From NCBI GenBank assembly GCA_000729835.1, contig JFHB01000021.1, forward strand, positions 1 through 64,000: a DNA stretch of 64,000 nucleotides. Reading direction: 5' to 3'. Shown here one piece after another: positions 1 through 11,366 of this stretch; the stretch's first letter is position 1; every line of letters starts with the position of its first letter. The DNA comes from Atkinsonella hypoxylon (taxonomy: Eukaryota > Ascomycota > Sordariomycetes > Hypocreales > Clavicipitaceae). The position numbers were made by a program, and so were the translations under genes. The notes under the pieces are model-generated. The model had not been told where the DNA came from. It saw only the letters and a program-made list of their open reading frames with translations, and did not search any database.

Positions 1-850
1 GCTAATAAGGCGATAGATCCTTGGGGGGTGCGTGGTATTACAACTAGCTCCTAGCTAACGAAGGTGGGAAAGAGAGAGACTAGGCGTAACAGGGGAGCTA
101 TATAACGGACTAGGTCTTTGACCTAGTCTTGTAATATAGATGCTAATTGTACAAGAGTCACACGACTTGTATAATACGTATCCTTTTGCCGTAGGGGTCA
201 GGCAGGGATTAGGCTAACGCCTATATGGAGTGCGCAGGCATCCGCTATGGCCCAATTGGGCCACTCCATAACAGTTGTTTTAATTAACTTAATAATAGGT
301 TAGTCTAGAAGAGTAAAGAAGCCCTTAATAGAATTAGCAGAAGCTCTATTAATGCAGCAGGAATCTATTTGCTTGCCTCTCTTTATTAATACTTTTAGAT
401 GCCTACGTAAAAAGCCCTAAACCTAGTTCTTTCTAAGAGGTTAAAAGTTGCTGCCTTTAGCTAGTAGGTGTAATACAATGCCATAGAGCTATAAATAAGT
501 TATAGGTATATTTAATAATGCCTAGGATAAAATCTAGCTAATAAGGCTTTCTTCTTCTTTATAAGAGAGTTGCTGCAATTGCTTAAATGCATTATTTTGC
601 GTTTAGCGGCCTTTAAATTAGTTCTAAAGCGTTGTCTTTAGTATTAACTACTGCTTTACTGCTTAGGCAATTAGTAGGCCTTCTGTAATAGTAAGTATTA
701 CATCTTAAATGTTGTTTTCTATGTAGTTAGGCATTGCGAAGCTAATAATAATAAAATTATAATAGTAGTAGTTGAATTGCACGAAAAAACGCGGTTCAAA
801 GATAGCTGCTTCTAGTGTTGAAGGAGGTAAATTTACGGTCCGAATGTAGG
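1..850. mobile_element. AT-rich, TpA-biased repeat relic (probable RIP-mutated transposon)
   Basis: No open reading frame of note crosses this block, and its composition differs sharply from the rest of the window. It is AT-rich with dense TpA steps and many short stop-rich motifs such as TAATAGG and CTAGCTA. In 421-480 I count 8 TpA against 2 ApT, the skew left when CpA is mutated to TpA by repeat-induced point mutation. No terminal repeats, target-site duplication or transposase motif can be seen, so the element class is unknown, and it probably continues left of the window. The relic reading is inference; a naturally AT-rich intergenic block is the alternative. Confidence 0.55.
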
Positions 851-940
851 TGGGTTCCGTAGGTGGGTGCCCTACGTTAGTTAGTTGGTCTGTGACAGGC
901 TCCTGCAGGAAGCCCCGCACTGGTCGCGAAATTCTGCCCC

Positions 941-961
941 TTTTTTTTTTTTTTTTTTTTT
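941..961. repeat. Poly-T tract upstream of TSR4
   Basis: A homopolymer run of about 21 T lies roughly 85 bp before the TSR4 start codon, at the boundary between the AT-rich relic and normal-composition sequence. Poly(dA:dT) tracts near fungal promoters commonly exclude nucleosomes, so this may be part of the TSR4 core promoter. That role is inference. Confidence 0.6.
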
Positions 962-1045
962 CCCTGCCCGGGCACCCAAAAGAATTCTTGACCCCACCAT
1001 TGCGAGCAACTTCTGCAGGCGAGTTTTTGTTGTAAAACATACAGC

Positions 1046-2372
1046 ATGGCCGCCTACGAGTCCGACTCTTCGGACGCGGAGTTCACAGAGACGAATGTAC
1101 TCTTAGGATATGCATCGAAAGATGCAGAGGACGAGACTATTAGCAAATTGGGTGGACGTCCCGTAAGTATTTCCCTGACCGAGTGCTTGTGATGGTGAAC
1201 ACCCCCTCCTACTCTTGCGACACGACTGACATCATGGCCGACAGGATTGGCTCGACGCCGACAAGCCACCGTCCGCGGCTCTAGCTCGCTGTAAAGTCTG
1301 CAATCACTTGATGACTCTTGTACTGCAGCTGAACGCGGAATTACCAGAGAAGTTCCCCGGCCACGATCGCAGATTATACGTATTCGCGTGCAAGAGACAG
1401 TCTTGCCGTCGCAAAAATGGCAGTGTCAGGGCCCTCCGAGGAGTAAGAGTATGGGGAAGCGAAGAAGTCCCTGCGAAGAAGGAATCAGACTCTACACCAA
1501 CACGTGAACAAACGAAGCAGAAGGAGGAGTGTCCAGGGCTGGGCGATGCTTTATTTAGAGGGAATGGCCTCGGCGGAGGCGTCTCAGCGGCAGACGGACA
1601 CCCGTTCTCCAGCAATGCGAACCCGTTCTCGATCGGTGGCGGCCCAAGCAATCCTTTCAGTACCTCTACTTCCCCGAATCCATTTACTTCTCAGCCCCAA
1701 ACACAGCTGTCTAATACAGCGAAAGAACAGGCGACGAGGGACGCAAAATCTTCCGAGCTGGACAAGACGTTTGCAGAGACGTTGTCCCTTGACGCCGCGC
1801 CTGCTGCGGGCCCTCCACCACCCCCTGAGGCATGGCCCGATATCTCGTCTCAACCTGAACCCTTCCCAACCCTGTACCTCGCGGAAGCCGACTATGAGAC
1901 CCTCGAGCCGACGTCCGAAAAGATCCCTCAGAATGCGAAAATCGAAGACGCTGATGCACCGGAGACGGTGTCGGCCCTCGACAAGGAAGCATTCGAGTCA
2001 TCTATGGACGCCACCTTTCAGAAATTTGCCGACCGTTTGGCCCAGAACCCAGAGCAAGTCATTCGGTATGAATTTGGTGGCACGCCGCTGTTGTACTCGA
2101 AGGCCGATGCCGTGGGGGATAAGCTTAGCAAGGGCTCTATCCCGGTATGCTCCAACTGTGGCAGCAGGAGGACTTTCGAAGTCCAGCTTACACCAAATGC
2201 TATTGCCGAGTTGGAAGCAGATGATATGAGCTTGGAGGGAATGGAATGGGGTACGATTATTGTGGCGGTCTGCGAGAGGGATTGCGTGCCTAGACATGTT
2301 GGGAAAGACGAGTCGGGATACCTTGAAGAGTGGGCGGGGGTACAGTGGGAGGAGTTGTCTAAGCAAAAATGA
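1046..2372 (+). CDS. TSR4: 20S rRNA accumulation protein 4 / PDCD2-family protein
   Basis: Two exons, 1046-1162 and 1245-2372 (intron 1163-1244, phase 0), give 414 residues. Tsr4/PDCD2 proteins are chaperones for ribosomal protein uS5 (Rps2) and act in 40S maturation. The N-terminus carries the acidic start and the LLGY element. The first residues of exon 2 (DWLD, then ARCKVCNHLMTLVLQL and later FACKRQSCRR) are the family's N-terminal Cys-pair zinc module. The C-terminal half holds the PDCD2_C domain, with VCSNCGSRRTFEVQL followed by EWGTIIVAVC and a final EEW..VQWEEL. The middle is Pro/Ser/Asn-rich, with repeated NPF-like motifs, and looks disordered. The start is the first ATG, in a good context, and the first exon is required for the intact LLGY block. 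It converges on the eIF3k gene. Confidence 0.9.
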
Positions 2373-2764
2373 CGGACTGCCAGAGAGAAAGTACAATTAG
2401 ACCCATTAGACATGTCGAATTAATGTATGCGACGTATACGCTGCATAATGAAGCCCATGACGAATAGCACGGTAGAATCCCAAGGTTTGACCTGAGACAT
2501 CTGCGTTCTATGCTGATTCTAGATCTCAATGCCGCTATAACAATGACAAGTCCTATTAAACGCCTTGATTGGAAATCCCCTTCCATTTCTTTTTTCGCAT
2601 GTAGTTCCTTCTTGTGATGATACCTCATACCAGCCGGCTCGTAGGCGGACTCACAAAGCCATAGACTCATCTCGTAGTTCCCATCATAACCACTCACGTC
2701 CACAAAACAACCCCCTTTTTTGTGCACGTTTCTTCCTCACTGACATAAGATTCCTCCCTGTTCC
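2373..2764. other. Convergent intergenic region TSR4 / eIF3k
   Basis: This 392-bp spacer lies between two converging stop codons. It holds the two 3' untranslated regions; no further gene or repeat was recognised. Confidence 0.6.
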
Positions 2765-3766
2765 CTAAACAGTCTCTTCCCATGAACGTCGAATCACTCG
2801 TGAGAACTGCTCAACGTTGACGTACTCGCGAATCTCGGCCTTCTTTGCTTCGTTGTCAGGATTGGGAGGGATCTTGATGTTGCCGTCTGCGCCAACGGTC
2901 CACCCAGCGACATCAGTGACAAACTTGCGGGTGGCATCCTCGTTGAGGCCGAGCCATGACTCGAGGTGACTGAGCTTGACCTCCCGGAAAGCCTGAGAGA
3001 CGAGACGGGCGATGGTGTGACGGATGGTGTCTTCGAAACCCAGAATGTCGGCGATCAGGTCGGCGCACAAGTCGTCGCCGTCGACGGAGGCCCAGAACTG
3101 AGCGTATTGGGATCCCTCAAGCTGGGCATTGAGCGATCGCAGCTTTGTCAAAGCCTCGGCAAGTTCGCCGGTCGCCGCGGCGGACGGGTTGATAAGATGG
3201 AGGGCGAGGGAAAACTGTGGCGAGGGAAATAAGGTCATAGCCTTGACGAGGATGTTGGTGACCACTTCATCTTTCATTCGATCGGGGTTGAGTTGGTACC
3301 TAGTATCGCAAGCAAGGTTCTCTGTTAGTCGAATTTCTATCTATGAGACGCATTCCAGAAGCCTAGCGATGAAAGGCAAGAGTTTGGCTTGGCAGGCAGT
3401 ATCAGATAGAGCTAATAAATTGACTTCAGTTACGCGGGGTTGATTAAATCCCCGTCGTTGTCAGGTAATAGGAAACGTTGACAAACGATCATCACCGAGT
3501 TGCGCAGAATCCAAGAGTATGCGCGACACATGAATTTGGTCCAAAAATAGTGAAGTATCGCGCGCTTTAGTATTGAGGTAGGATGGGGATTGGTCAACTC
3601 ACAACTTCAACAACGTTCTGTTAGCATTGGAGTCGCAAAACTTATGCTCGCATTGCTCCTGCAGGTACGTCTCAAGGGTACCAACAGCTTCGGGGTTGTA
3701 GCGCTCAAGGCCATTGATAATGTTGGTGATGTATTCAGGCCTCTCGGGCGGGTCTTCGCCGTTCAT
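2765..3766 (-). CDS. eIF3k: Eukaryotic translation initiation factor 3 subunit K
   Basis: On the minus strand, exon 1 is 3603-3766 and exon 2 is 2765-3299, giving 232 residues. The 303-bp intron (3300-3602, phase 2) is the longest of those I placed. The protein starts MNGEDPPERPEYITNIINGL, continues with ERYNPEAVGTLETYLQEQ and CDSNANRTLLKL, and then reads YQLNPDR into exon 2. This is the N-terminal HEAT-like part of eIF3k; the C-terminal PCI/winged-helix part follows (LSHLESWLGLNED...VAGW). eIF3k is a non-essential outer subunit of eIF3 that binds eIF3l. Length matches filamentous-fungal orthologues (about 230-240). The gene is divergent from the DNA ligase gene, with 484 bp between start codons. 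Confidence 0.92.
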
Positions 3767-4250
3767 TTTGTCGGTATTCGAGTATTCGAGGGGTAGTTGG
3801 TGAGGAGGGGGAAATCGTGGACGAGGTTCGTGATGGTGGGGCTGAGGGAAGTTTTCGACGGATTGTGTGAGGGAAGTCGCTTGTGCGCGCCAAAGGGGCT
3901 TAGCGCATGAGAACGGGGCTTGCCATGTTCCTCAGAGAGGAAGCAAGGTGGAGATTGTCACGTGCTTCCGCGTTTGCAAGCGTCATCTGAAAATTCATGG
4001 AAAGTCTCACGCGTTGCTTGCAGGGAGCTATAGGTCCATTGTGGATTACTAGTCTAGTCACTGCTCCGGTATGATAACAATGATTGGATAGAGTGAGTAC
4101 GTAATTAGATATGGCGTCTAAGCTCTTATGTCTGATGCGGCTTGCATTTTGTTGACAGCTCTTGCAACCAACAGTCCCACAGTAGAGATAGCTGTACCGA
4201 TATAGTCCACCTGCAGCTTGTTGGCTAAGGATATCAGACGGGACGACATA
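3767..4250. promoter_or_regulatory. Divergent promoter region eIF3k / CDC9
   Basis: This 484-bp spacer separates two divergent start codons (3766 minus, 4251 plus) and must contain both promoters. No TATA box or repeat stands out. The ligase frame stays open upstream to 4218 with no ATG, so the first in-frame ATG (4251) was used as its start. Confidence 0.5.
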
Positions 4251-6989
4251 ATGTCCAGTCCGGCGAAGAAGAGAAAATTGAACGATGAGGAGAAAAAGGC
4301 GCCCCAATCAAGGGGGCTGGAGTTCTTTTTCGCAAAGCAGAGACAGAATCATCGAGAAGCACCTACTTCAACGGTTGTTGAGTCGTCCACTGAGCCATCC
4401 GCCGGCCACCTGACGGATGAGGAGCTAGCCCGAAAACTGCAGGAAGAATGGGACAAAGAAGTTGCAGATGAGAGTCACAGTAGGAATCAGACGGCTGGCG
4501 CAAAAGCTCCCATGACCATAGTCAGCTCGCAGGACGAAATGAAACCTTTGAATCAGCAAACTCAATTAGGAGCTGTTCTTTCAGTATCAGAAGAGAAGCC
4601 AAAGACCATGCTGAGCTCTACACTAACTCTGCAATCTACCGGTCTAGCTGAAGATTCCATCACATCCTCAATACCGATGGATGAATCTCCTCTTGTGTTC
4701 GAGCCGTCAAAATACATAGAGCTATTGAAACAGCATTGGGAAGCTGAAGGGGGTCATGCATCTTACGCACTGCTTACTCGGTGCTTCGTTCTTATCAGTG
4801 CGACCATAAGTCGGATCAGAATTGTCGATACTCTCGTCAACTGCTTGCGACTTCTGATAGAAGGCGAGCCATCAAGCCTTTTACCTGCTGTAAGTAAGTC
4901 AGGTCACGCCAGGATGTACCTCTAATTGACCAAGATAATTAGGTGTGGCTGGCAACCAACTCAATTTCGCCAGCATATATATCATTAGAGCTGGGTTTAG
5001 GAGGGTCTGCAATTTCCAAAGCCCTCAAGCAAGTGTGTGGCCTAGACAACAGATCTCTCAAGGCGATATATGACAAGCACGGTGATGCAGGGGATGTTGC
5101 GTTCGAGGCCAAGAAGAAGCAAAGCTTTACTTTGAGAAAGCCGAGGCCGCTAACCATAAAGGGAGTCTACCAGTCTCTGGTAAAGATCGCGAGTTCCCAA
5201 GGACAAGGCAGCGCGGAGGTTAAGCAGCGCATCGTCGATCGCCTTTTGCAAGACGCCAGAGGTGGTGAAGAAAGTCGTTTCATAGTGCGCACTCTCTGTC
5301 AGCATGTGAGTGTTGTAGTGTAACGGTCTTCTGATTCACCTAAATCGGACAGAAAGACTAATGCTCTTGTATTAGTTAAGAATTGGGGCTGTGAAAACAA
5401 CAATGCTGATTGCCTTGTCTAGGGCATTTCTGCTTTCTCGACCCCCTGGTGCAAATTTTACGGTCAAGAAAACTCCCGAATTATCTAAGTTGAGAAAGGA
5501 TGAACTAGCTGAGCTATGGAGCAAGTCTGAAGAAATTGTAAAGGCTTGCTTCGCTAGACGACCTAACTACAATGATCTAATTCCAGTGCTCTTGGAGATT
5601 GGCATCACGGAGGAGCTCTTGATTCGCTGCGGTTTAGCACTGCACATACCACTTCGTCCCATGTTGGGCAGTATCACTAGAGACTTGTCGGAAATGCTAA
5701 CGAAGCTCCAAGGAAGAGATTTTGCTTGCGAGTACAAGTACGACGGGCAACGAGCGCAGATCCACTGCGACAAGCAAGGCAAAGTGTCCATCTTCTCACG
5801 GCATCTCGAACTCATGACGGACAAGTATCCCGACCTTGTCGAACTAGTACCTAAGATGCGGGGTGAGGGAGTGAGTAGCTTCATCATGGAGGGAGAGGTG
5901 GTCGCAATAGACCGTCAAAGCGGCGAACTCCGGAATTTTCAGACGCTGACAAATCGAGCGAGGAAAGGTGTTGATATTGGAAGCATTAAAGTTGATATTT
6001 GTTTGTTTGCATTCGACCTGATGTATCTCAATGAGCAACCACTCCTGGACAGACCATTTAGAGAGCGAAGGGAGCTGCTGAGATCACTCTTTACCGAAGT
6101 CCCTCATCATTTCACAATGGTTAAAAGCCTGGACGCCACATCTAGCGACTTCGAGACTGTCCTTGGCTTCTTCAAGTCCGCCACTGAAAATAAATGCGAG
6201 GGGATCATGGTCAAGATTTTGGATAATTTGACGGACCTACCGCATTTAGGGGATGCAAAAGAGCAAGAGGTGGAGGCGACCGAGAAGTTATCTACTCCGA
6301 AGAAGAGTAAAGCGAAAAAGAACGGTAAGAATGAGGGCGGAGAGGGAGATGACAAGAAGACCAGTTCTCGGAGAAAACCTCTTCTCGCAACATACGAGCC
6401 GGATAAGCGACTAGACTCTTGGCTTAAGGTCAAGAAGGACTACAACTCAAACTTTGACACGCTGGACCTTGTTCCAATCGCTGGATGGCACGGTCAAGGC
6501 CGGAAGGCGAAGTGGTGGTCCCCTGTGCTTCTGGCCGTTCGCAACGAAGAGACTGGCATGCTCGAAGCGGTTTGCAAATGCATTTCTGGCTTCACGGATG
6601 CCTTTTACAAGGCCATGAAGCAATTCTATGATAATGGAGAGGAGAGCGGAGAACCCAAGAACACACGATCTCAGAAACCAAGTTTCATCGAATATTCAGG
6701 GCCACTTCCGGACGTTTGGTTTGAGCCTCGGGAGGTCTGGGAGATGGCCTTTGCAGATATCACTCTTAGTCCGACATACACTGCAGCAATTGGCCTTGTC
6801 AGTGATGAGCGAGGGCTTAGTCTCAGATTTCCGCGGTTCCTAAAGAAAAGGGAAGACAAAAGCATCGACGAGGCGAGCACAAGTGAGTTTTTAGCTGGGC
6901 TTTGGCAGAAACAGGAGGCTAAAGTTGTGACGGCTGATGGAAAGGAGACGAAGCAAGTAGATGATGAGGAGGGCGAGGATGCAGATTAG
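4251..6989 (+). CDS. CDC9: ATP-dependent DNA ligase I
   Basis: Three exons, 4251-4889, 4943-5305 and 5376-6989, encode 871 residues; the introns are 53 and 70 bp, both phase 0. The enzyme seals nicks between Okazaki fragments and in excision repair. The nucleotidyltransferase motif KYDG is in exon 3, with the adenylated lysine at about residue 455 (codon 5736-5738). The EGEVVA block (motif III), LFAFDLMYLN (IIIa), CEGIMVK (IV) and SWLKVKKDY (V/Va) follow in order. The N-terminus is disordered and basic (AKKRKL, a likely nuclear signal). It then has GLEFFF, which resembles a PCNA-interacting box but lacks the usual Gln. A lysine-rich insert (about residues 645-665) interrupts the catalytic core just before motif V; such inserts vary among fungal ligases. 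Exon 2 carries the DNA-binding-domain helices. Confidence 0.93.
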
Positions 6990-7117
6990 ACTATCATTTA
7001 AGGGAAATAAGACCGCGGCTATGACAGACGCGAGCACTCTGATTTCAGACATGGAAAATCATGGCGTGGTCCCTGCCGTTGGTGGTAGTAAAAGTTGGGG
7101 TATCAAATTCGCAAATC

Positions 7118-7401
7118 TCATGAACTTCTATTGACGGTGTTCAGCTTTTGCGCAATCAAGCCGAACACTGCCACAGAGCCCATAAACAGGACGGCATTGT
7201 AGAACTACAGAATTTCTCGTAAGCGGCGAGAATAAGGATGTAGAAAGATACCCAATACATGGACGTACTGCTCTCCTGGACACTTCTCTTTCCTCATCAT
7301 CTGTCCGCGCCTCGATAAAGAGTCTTCTCAAATTGGGAAAGTTCGCCTACATGCTCGTTAGTCTGATCCCAAGATCGCGAGAATGACTCAGGACGGACCA
7401 T
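7118..7401 (-). CDS. Candidate spliced microprotein with one C-terminal membrane helix
   Basis: No family recognised. Hand splicing on the minus strand gives 7399-7401 (the ATG alone), 7269-7346 and 7118-7204, a 55-residue product. It starts MANFPNLRRLFIEARTDDEE, continues REVSRRA, and has the membrane-like segment FYNAVLFMGSVAVFGLIA followed by QKLNTVNRSS. The second intron (7205-7268) has a good GTACGT donor and a TGTAG acceptor. The first (7347-7398) has an ACTAAC branch site 8 nt before its GTAG acceptor, but its GTCCGT donor is weak. An alternative first exon at 7492-7575 (28 codons, GTACGC donor) also keeps frame. The charged helix plus tail anchor would suit a small mitochondrial or ER membrane subunit. 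That function is inference, and the gene may not be real. Confidence 0.4.
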
Positions 7402-7917
7402 GGCGTGACCGATTTAATTCGTCTATGATGCTTACGATATCGGCGTGAATGGATCAGACCCAAATTCGTGACTTAAGCCAATCTGGCGTACGGTGCTGTG
7501 TGGTGCTGCTGTTCCAGTTGGCCAGCTGGCACTCCATCCGCGGGGTGGAGCCCTGGTGCGACGACAAGGCTTCATGTTGGTACCTGAGATGTATCTAGGT
7601 ACCTAGGTACCTAGGTAGTTAACAGTGATTCTTGGCGGGTCACGCTGGCCGAGGAGAAGAGGCATTACATGGCACGGGCATAGACTAGTAAACCTCAGAA
7701 CTCAACCCTCGTCGTCGGCCTCACGACGACAAGTCTGCACGGGGCGACATTGGGGCCATCTGGATGTCTTTCGGTTTCATCTAGAGATCAAAGCCATTCA
7801 AGAATTTCAACGAAACCACGACCCTTTAAGACGAGAACCAGAACCGCCGTCGTCCACCATACCGCCCCTGCCTCAGGCGCCCCTCCGACAAGGCGAGGCC
7901 GTTGGAAGACATCGACG
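7402..7917. promoter_or_regulatory. Intergenic/promoter region upstream of AP-1 beta
   Basis: This 516-bp region serves the AP-1 beta gene and possibly the minus-strand microprotein. It contains the CTAGGTAC array at 7595-7618. An ORF runs open from 7750 into the adaptin start, but family members begin at MAVNRIR (7918), so the upstream part is taken as 5' untranslated. Confidence 0.5.
7595..7618. repeat. CTAGGTAC x3 palindromic tandem repeat
   Basis: Three copies of the 8-bp palindromic unit CTAGGTAC lie head to tail, the last ending in G instead of C. Related TACCTAGG/AGGTA motifs recur in other intergenic regions of this window (see findings). Confidence 0.85.
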
Positions 7918-10519
7918 ATGGCGGTGAATCGCATTCGCACCGCCTTTGCCGTTCCCCGAAAGGGCGAGACCTTTGAATTGCGGGCCGGCCTGGTGTCACA
8001 ATATGCATACGAGCGCAAGGAGTCCATTCAAAAGACTATTATGGCCATGACTCTGGGCAAGGACGTCTCTGCGTTGTTCCCTGACGTGTTGAAGAACATC
8101 GCCACTGCCGATCTCGATCAGAAGAAGCTGGTATATCTCTATCTTATGTACGTCGATAAGTTCAAGTACCTTCTTGAAATCAGAGTTGCCCAGCTTGGCC
8201 AGCGACAAACAGGTGTGCTGTGTTGTTCGGCCTGATCGGCGATCATTAGACTCAGAAAACCCCATTCCGTCTCAGACTGAACAATGCTGATCGTACGCAT
8301 AGGAATTACGCCAAGTCACATCCTGATCTATGTATTCTTGCTGTAAATACATTCGTACAAGACACAGAAGATCCTAATCCTCTCGTCCGAGCACTTGCCA
8401 TCCGCACAATGGGTTGTATTCGAGTGGACAAGATGGTCGATTATATGGAAGAACCGCTACGGAAGACGCTACGAGACGAATCTCCGTATGTCCGAAAAAC
8501 AGCTGCCATTTGCGTAGCCAAACTGTTCGATCTGAACCCTTCCATGTGTATGGAGAATGGATTTCTCGAAACGCTGCAGGAGATGATTGGCGATCCGAAC
8601 CCTATGGTCGTTGCCAACTCGGTTCAGGCCCTGTCAGAAATCAGCGAGACTGCGCCAGAAACCAGAGCTCTTGTTGTAACATCGGCGACTTTGAAGAAGC
8701 TCTTGATGGCCCTGAACGAATGTACGGAGTGGGGGCGAATTACTGTCTTGACAACTCTTGCCGACTATCCTGCGTCGGACACCAAAGAGTCGGAGCACAT
8801 TTGCGAGCGCGTCGTCCCTCAATTTCAGCATGTTAATCCAGCCGTTGTACTCGCTGCTATTAAGGTTGTGTTCATTCACATGCAGGCCGTCAACCCGGAA
8901 ATGGTTCGATCCTTGCTCAAGAAAATGGCACCACCCCTAGGTATGTACCGCAAGTGGCCCGGACTTTGTGCGGATACTTGCTGACTTTTATATTCCATCT
9001 CATAGTGACTTTAGTTGCCTCTGCTCCCGAAGTTCAGTACGTTGCCTTGCGTAACATTGATCTGCTCCTCCAAGCCAAACCAGATATTCTCAGCAAAGAG
9101 TTGCGAGTATTCTTCTGCAAATACAACGACCCGCCATACGTCAAGCTACAGAAGCTTGAGATCATGGTGCGGATAGCAAATGAGAAAAACTACGAACAGC
9201 TACTGGCCGAGTTGAAGGAGTACGCTTTGGAAGTGGACATGGACTTTGTTCGCAGAGCTGTGAAGGCCATTGGCCAAGTGGCCATAAAGATCGAGGAGGC
9301 CAGCGCCAAGTGTGTGCAAGCCCTGGAGGATCTGATTTCTACCAAGGTCAACTATGTGGTGCAAGAAGTCATTGTTGTGGTGAAGGACATTCTGCGCAAA
9401 TACCCCGGTTACGAGGGCGTGATTCCAAAATTGTGCGAGTATATCGATGAGCTCGATGAGCCGAATGCTAGAGGCTCTCTTATCTGGATTGTAGGAGAGT
9501 ATGCAGAGAAAATCACCAACGCAGACCAGATTTTGGAGAGCTTTGTGGATGGATTTATGGAAGAGTTTACTCAAGTAGGTGTCTTGTCCTATGTTGCGTC
9601 CCGTTGTTGAAAATCTTACCAGTAATACTAATAAGCTGTTCAGACCCAATTACAAATATTGACGGCTGTTGTCAAGCTCTTCCTCAAGAAACCAGGAAAT
9701 ACACAGGGGCTGGTGCAGAAGGTTTTGCAGGCAGCCACAGCTGAGAATGACAATCCGGATATTCGTGATAGAGCATATGTTTATTGGCGTTTGCTGTCGG
9801 GTGATTTGGACGTTGCCAAGGTAAGCCATATTGAGCTATTCAATAACCAATCCAGTTGCAAGTTTTCTGACTTTAAATCGTTTCAGAATATTGTGCTTTC
9901 ACAGAAACCAACCATCTCCACTACCATGACCAGCCTGTCGCCTTCATTACTGGAACAACTACTTTCCGAACTGTCTACCTTGGCATCAGTATATCACATG
10001 CCACCCGAGTCCTTTGTTGGAAAAGGTCGGTTCGGGGCCGACGAAATTCAGAGAGCAGCCATCCAAGAGCAACGACAGAACGCCGCCGAGAACCCAATTG
10101 CTGCCTCTGTGGCTGCCGCTAACGGCAGCGGAGGGAGCTCATCGCAGAACAACATTGAAAACCTCCTTGACATCGACTTTGACGGCGCTGCTCCCGCGTC
10201 TCATGAACAGCATAGTGCTACGGCGACACCAGATCGAATGGCCAGCCCAGCTGGTGGAGCTCCATCAGGCGGCGTAGCTGACATGATGAGTATGTTCGAC
10301 GCTCCTTCTGCCGGCGCAAGCGGTAATGAAGGCGCATCCGCGCCAAGTACTAGCAGCAAGATGAGCGACTTGATGAGCGGATTTGACGAGTTGAACTTTA
10401 GTAATAGCAGCTCTAGCCAGCCATTGCCTGCGGCTATGCAACTTAGTAAAGCGCAGGGCGGCAGTGCGCAGGTGCAAGGACGGCAGAAGGACAGTGATGA
10501 CCTATTGGGTTTGTTGTAG
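7918..10519 (+). CDS. APL2: AP-1 clathrin adaptor complex subunit beta
   Basis: Five exons, 7918-8147, 8303-8940, 9006-9574, 9644-9820 and 9887-10519, encode 748 residues. AP-1 sorts cargo into clathrin-coated vesicles between trans-Golgi and endosomes. The N-terminal 580 or so residues form the armadillo-like adaptin trunk (MAVNRIRTAFAVPRKGETFE; LVYLYLM-NYAKSHPDL across intron 1; ELDEPNARGSLIWIVGEYAE). The hinge holds a clathrin-box-like LLDID, and the protein ends DDLLGLL. As in other fungal beta-1 chains, the C-terminal ear is short or absent. Intron 4 (9821-9886, 66 bp) is a multiple of three with no stop, so its retention would insert 22 residues. It could in principle be AP-2 beta, but the trunk reads like AP-1. 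Confidence 0.93.
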
Positions 10520-10943
10520 AAAACTTGGCTAACCAGATGACAAAGCGAGTGAGAAGGAGTTTTTTTGGGAAATAGTAGGGCATTCCGTTTATAGACTACG
10601 GCGTGTCAAAGTCCCGAAAATCATAGTAATATGGGGCGACATGTCTTGTCAACTCCAAGAATCTGTGATTCAGCCGCTTCAAAGCCCATTTAATGGTCTA
10701 TTTCCATGCGCACCATATCCTGCAAACCTTTTGTGAGATGGCTCCCGCACAAATCTCATGTCGCCAAAGCTGCATTCAGAAACTTAAAGAACATTATTGC
10801 AGACCTTATCATGTGGCCACACAAAATGCCATGATATCAAAAACGCCAGCGCCTGCAGGCAATCCTCCACGCCCAACTACCTCACGCAGTTTGTTCCATT
10901 GTCCCCGCTTGGATCTTGCTGGCTTCCTGCTCGGCACTCTACA
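10520..10943. other. Convergent intergenic region AP-1 beta / BOL2
   Basis: A 424-bp spacer between converging stop codons. I see no gene, repeat or RNA in it. Confidence 0.6.
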
Positions 10944-11366
10944 TCATGCGCTCGTCCCCTCCACACGTCCTCCCAGCGTGCCATCCATAGATGGGCCCGA
11001 CTTATCCTTGTCCCGCGCCCATTCTTCCGGAGTCTGACACTTGGCAGTCCATGCATGGATGGCAGCGATTTCTTCCTTCAGAGCCGCGTTGACCAGTCGG
11101 TGGCGCTTTAAGGAATTGAGGCCTTGGAATTGGGGCGATACGATGAGGCCTGTGAATGCTTGGCCGCACCCGCCTGGTTTAAGCGAGTCTTTTGTCAGTA
11201 ATCTCTAACTTGTGGTTTTCTAGTTCGTTCGTCGTTTCTCAGGGGAAACTCGTCCTCGATGAAGGGGGCAAGTGTGCGCACCTGACATGTCGGTGACTTC
11301 AACGTAGATAGCTTGGAGGCGCTGCGTGATTGCCTCGCGGATAGAGGTGTCTGTTATTTGAGACAT
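10944..11366 (-). CDS. BOL2: BolA-family protein, Fra2/Bol2 type
   Basis: On the minus strand, exons 11282-11366 and 10944-11173 give 104 residues; the 108-bp intron (phase 1) splits the glycine pair in DMSGGCGQAF. BolA proteins pair with monothiol glutaredoxins to handle [2Fe-2S] clusters; yeast Fra2 relays iron status to Aft1. Visible family features are VEVTDMSGGCGQAF, with the invariant Cys and Phe, then RHRLVNAALKEEIAAIHAW with the conserved cluster-ligand His, and AKCQTPEEWARDK, which matches the Fra2 C-terminal CKCYTEEEW pattern better than mitochondrial BolA3. An upstream in-frame ATG at 11408 would add 14 residues; the 11366 start gives the usual length. The gene is divergent from the NIF3-like gene. 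Confidence 0.85.
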
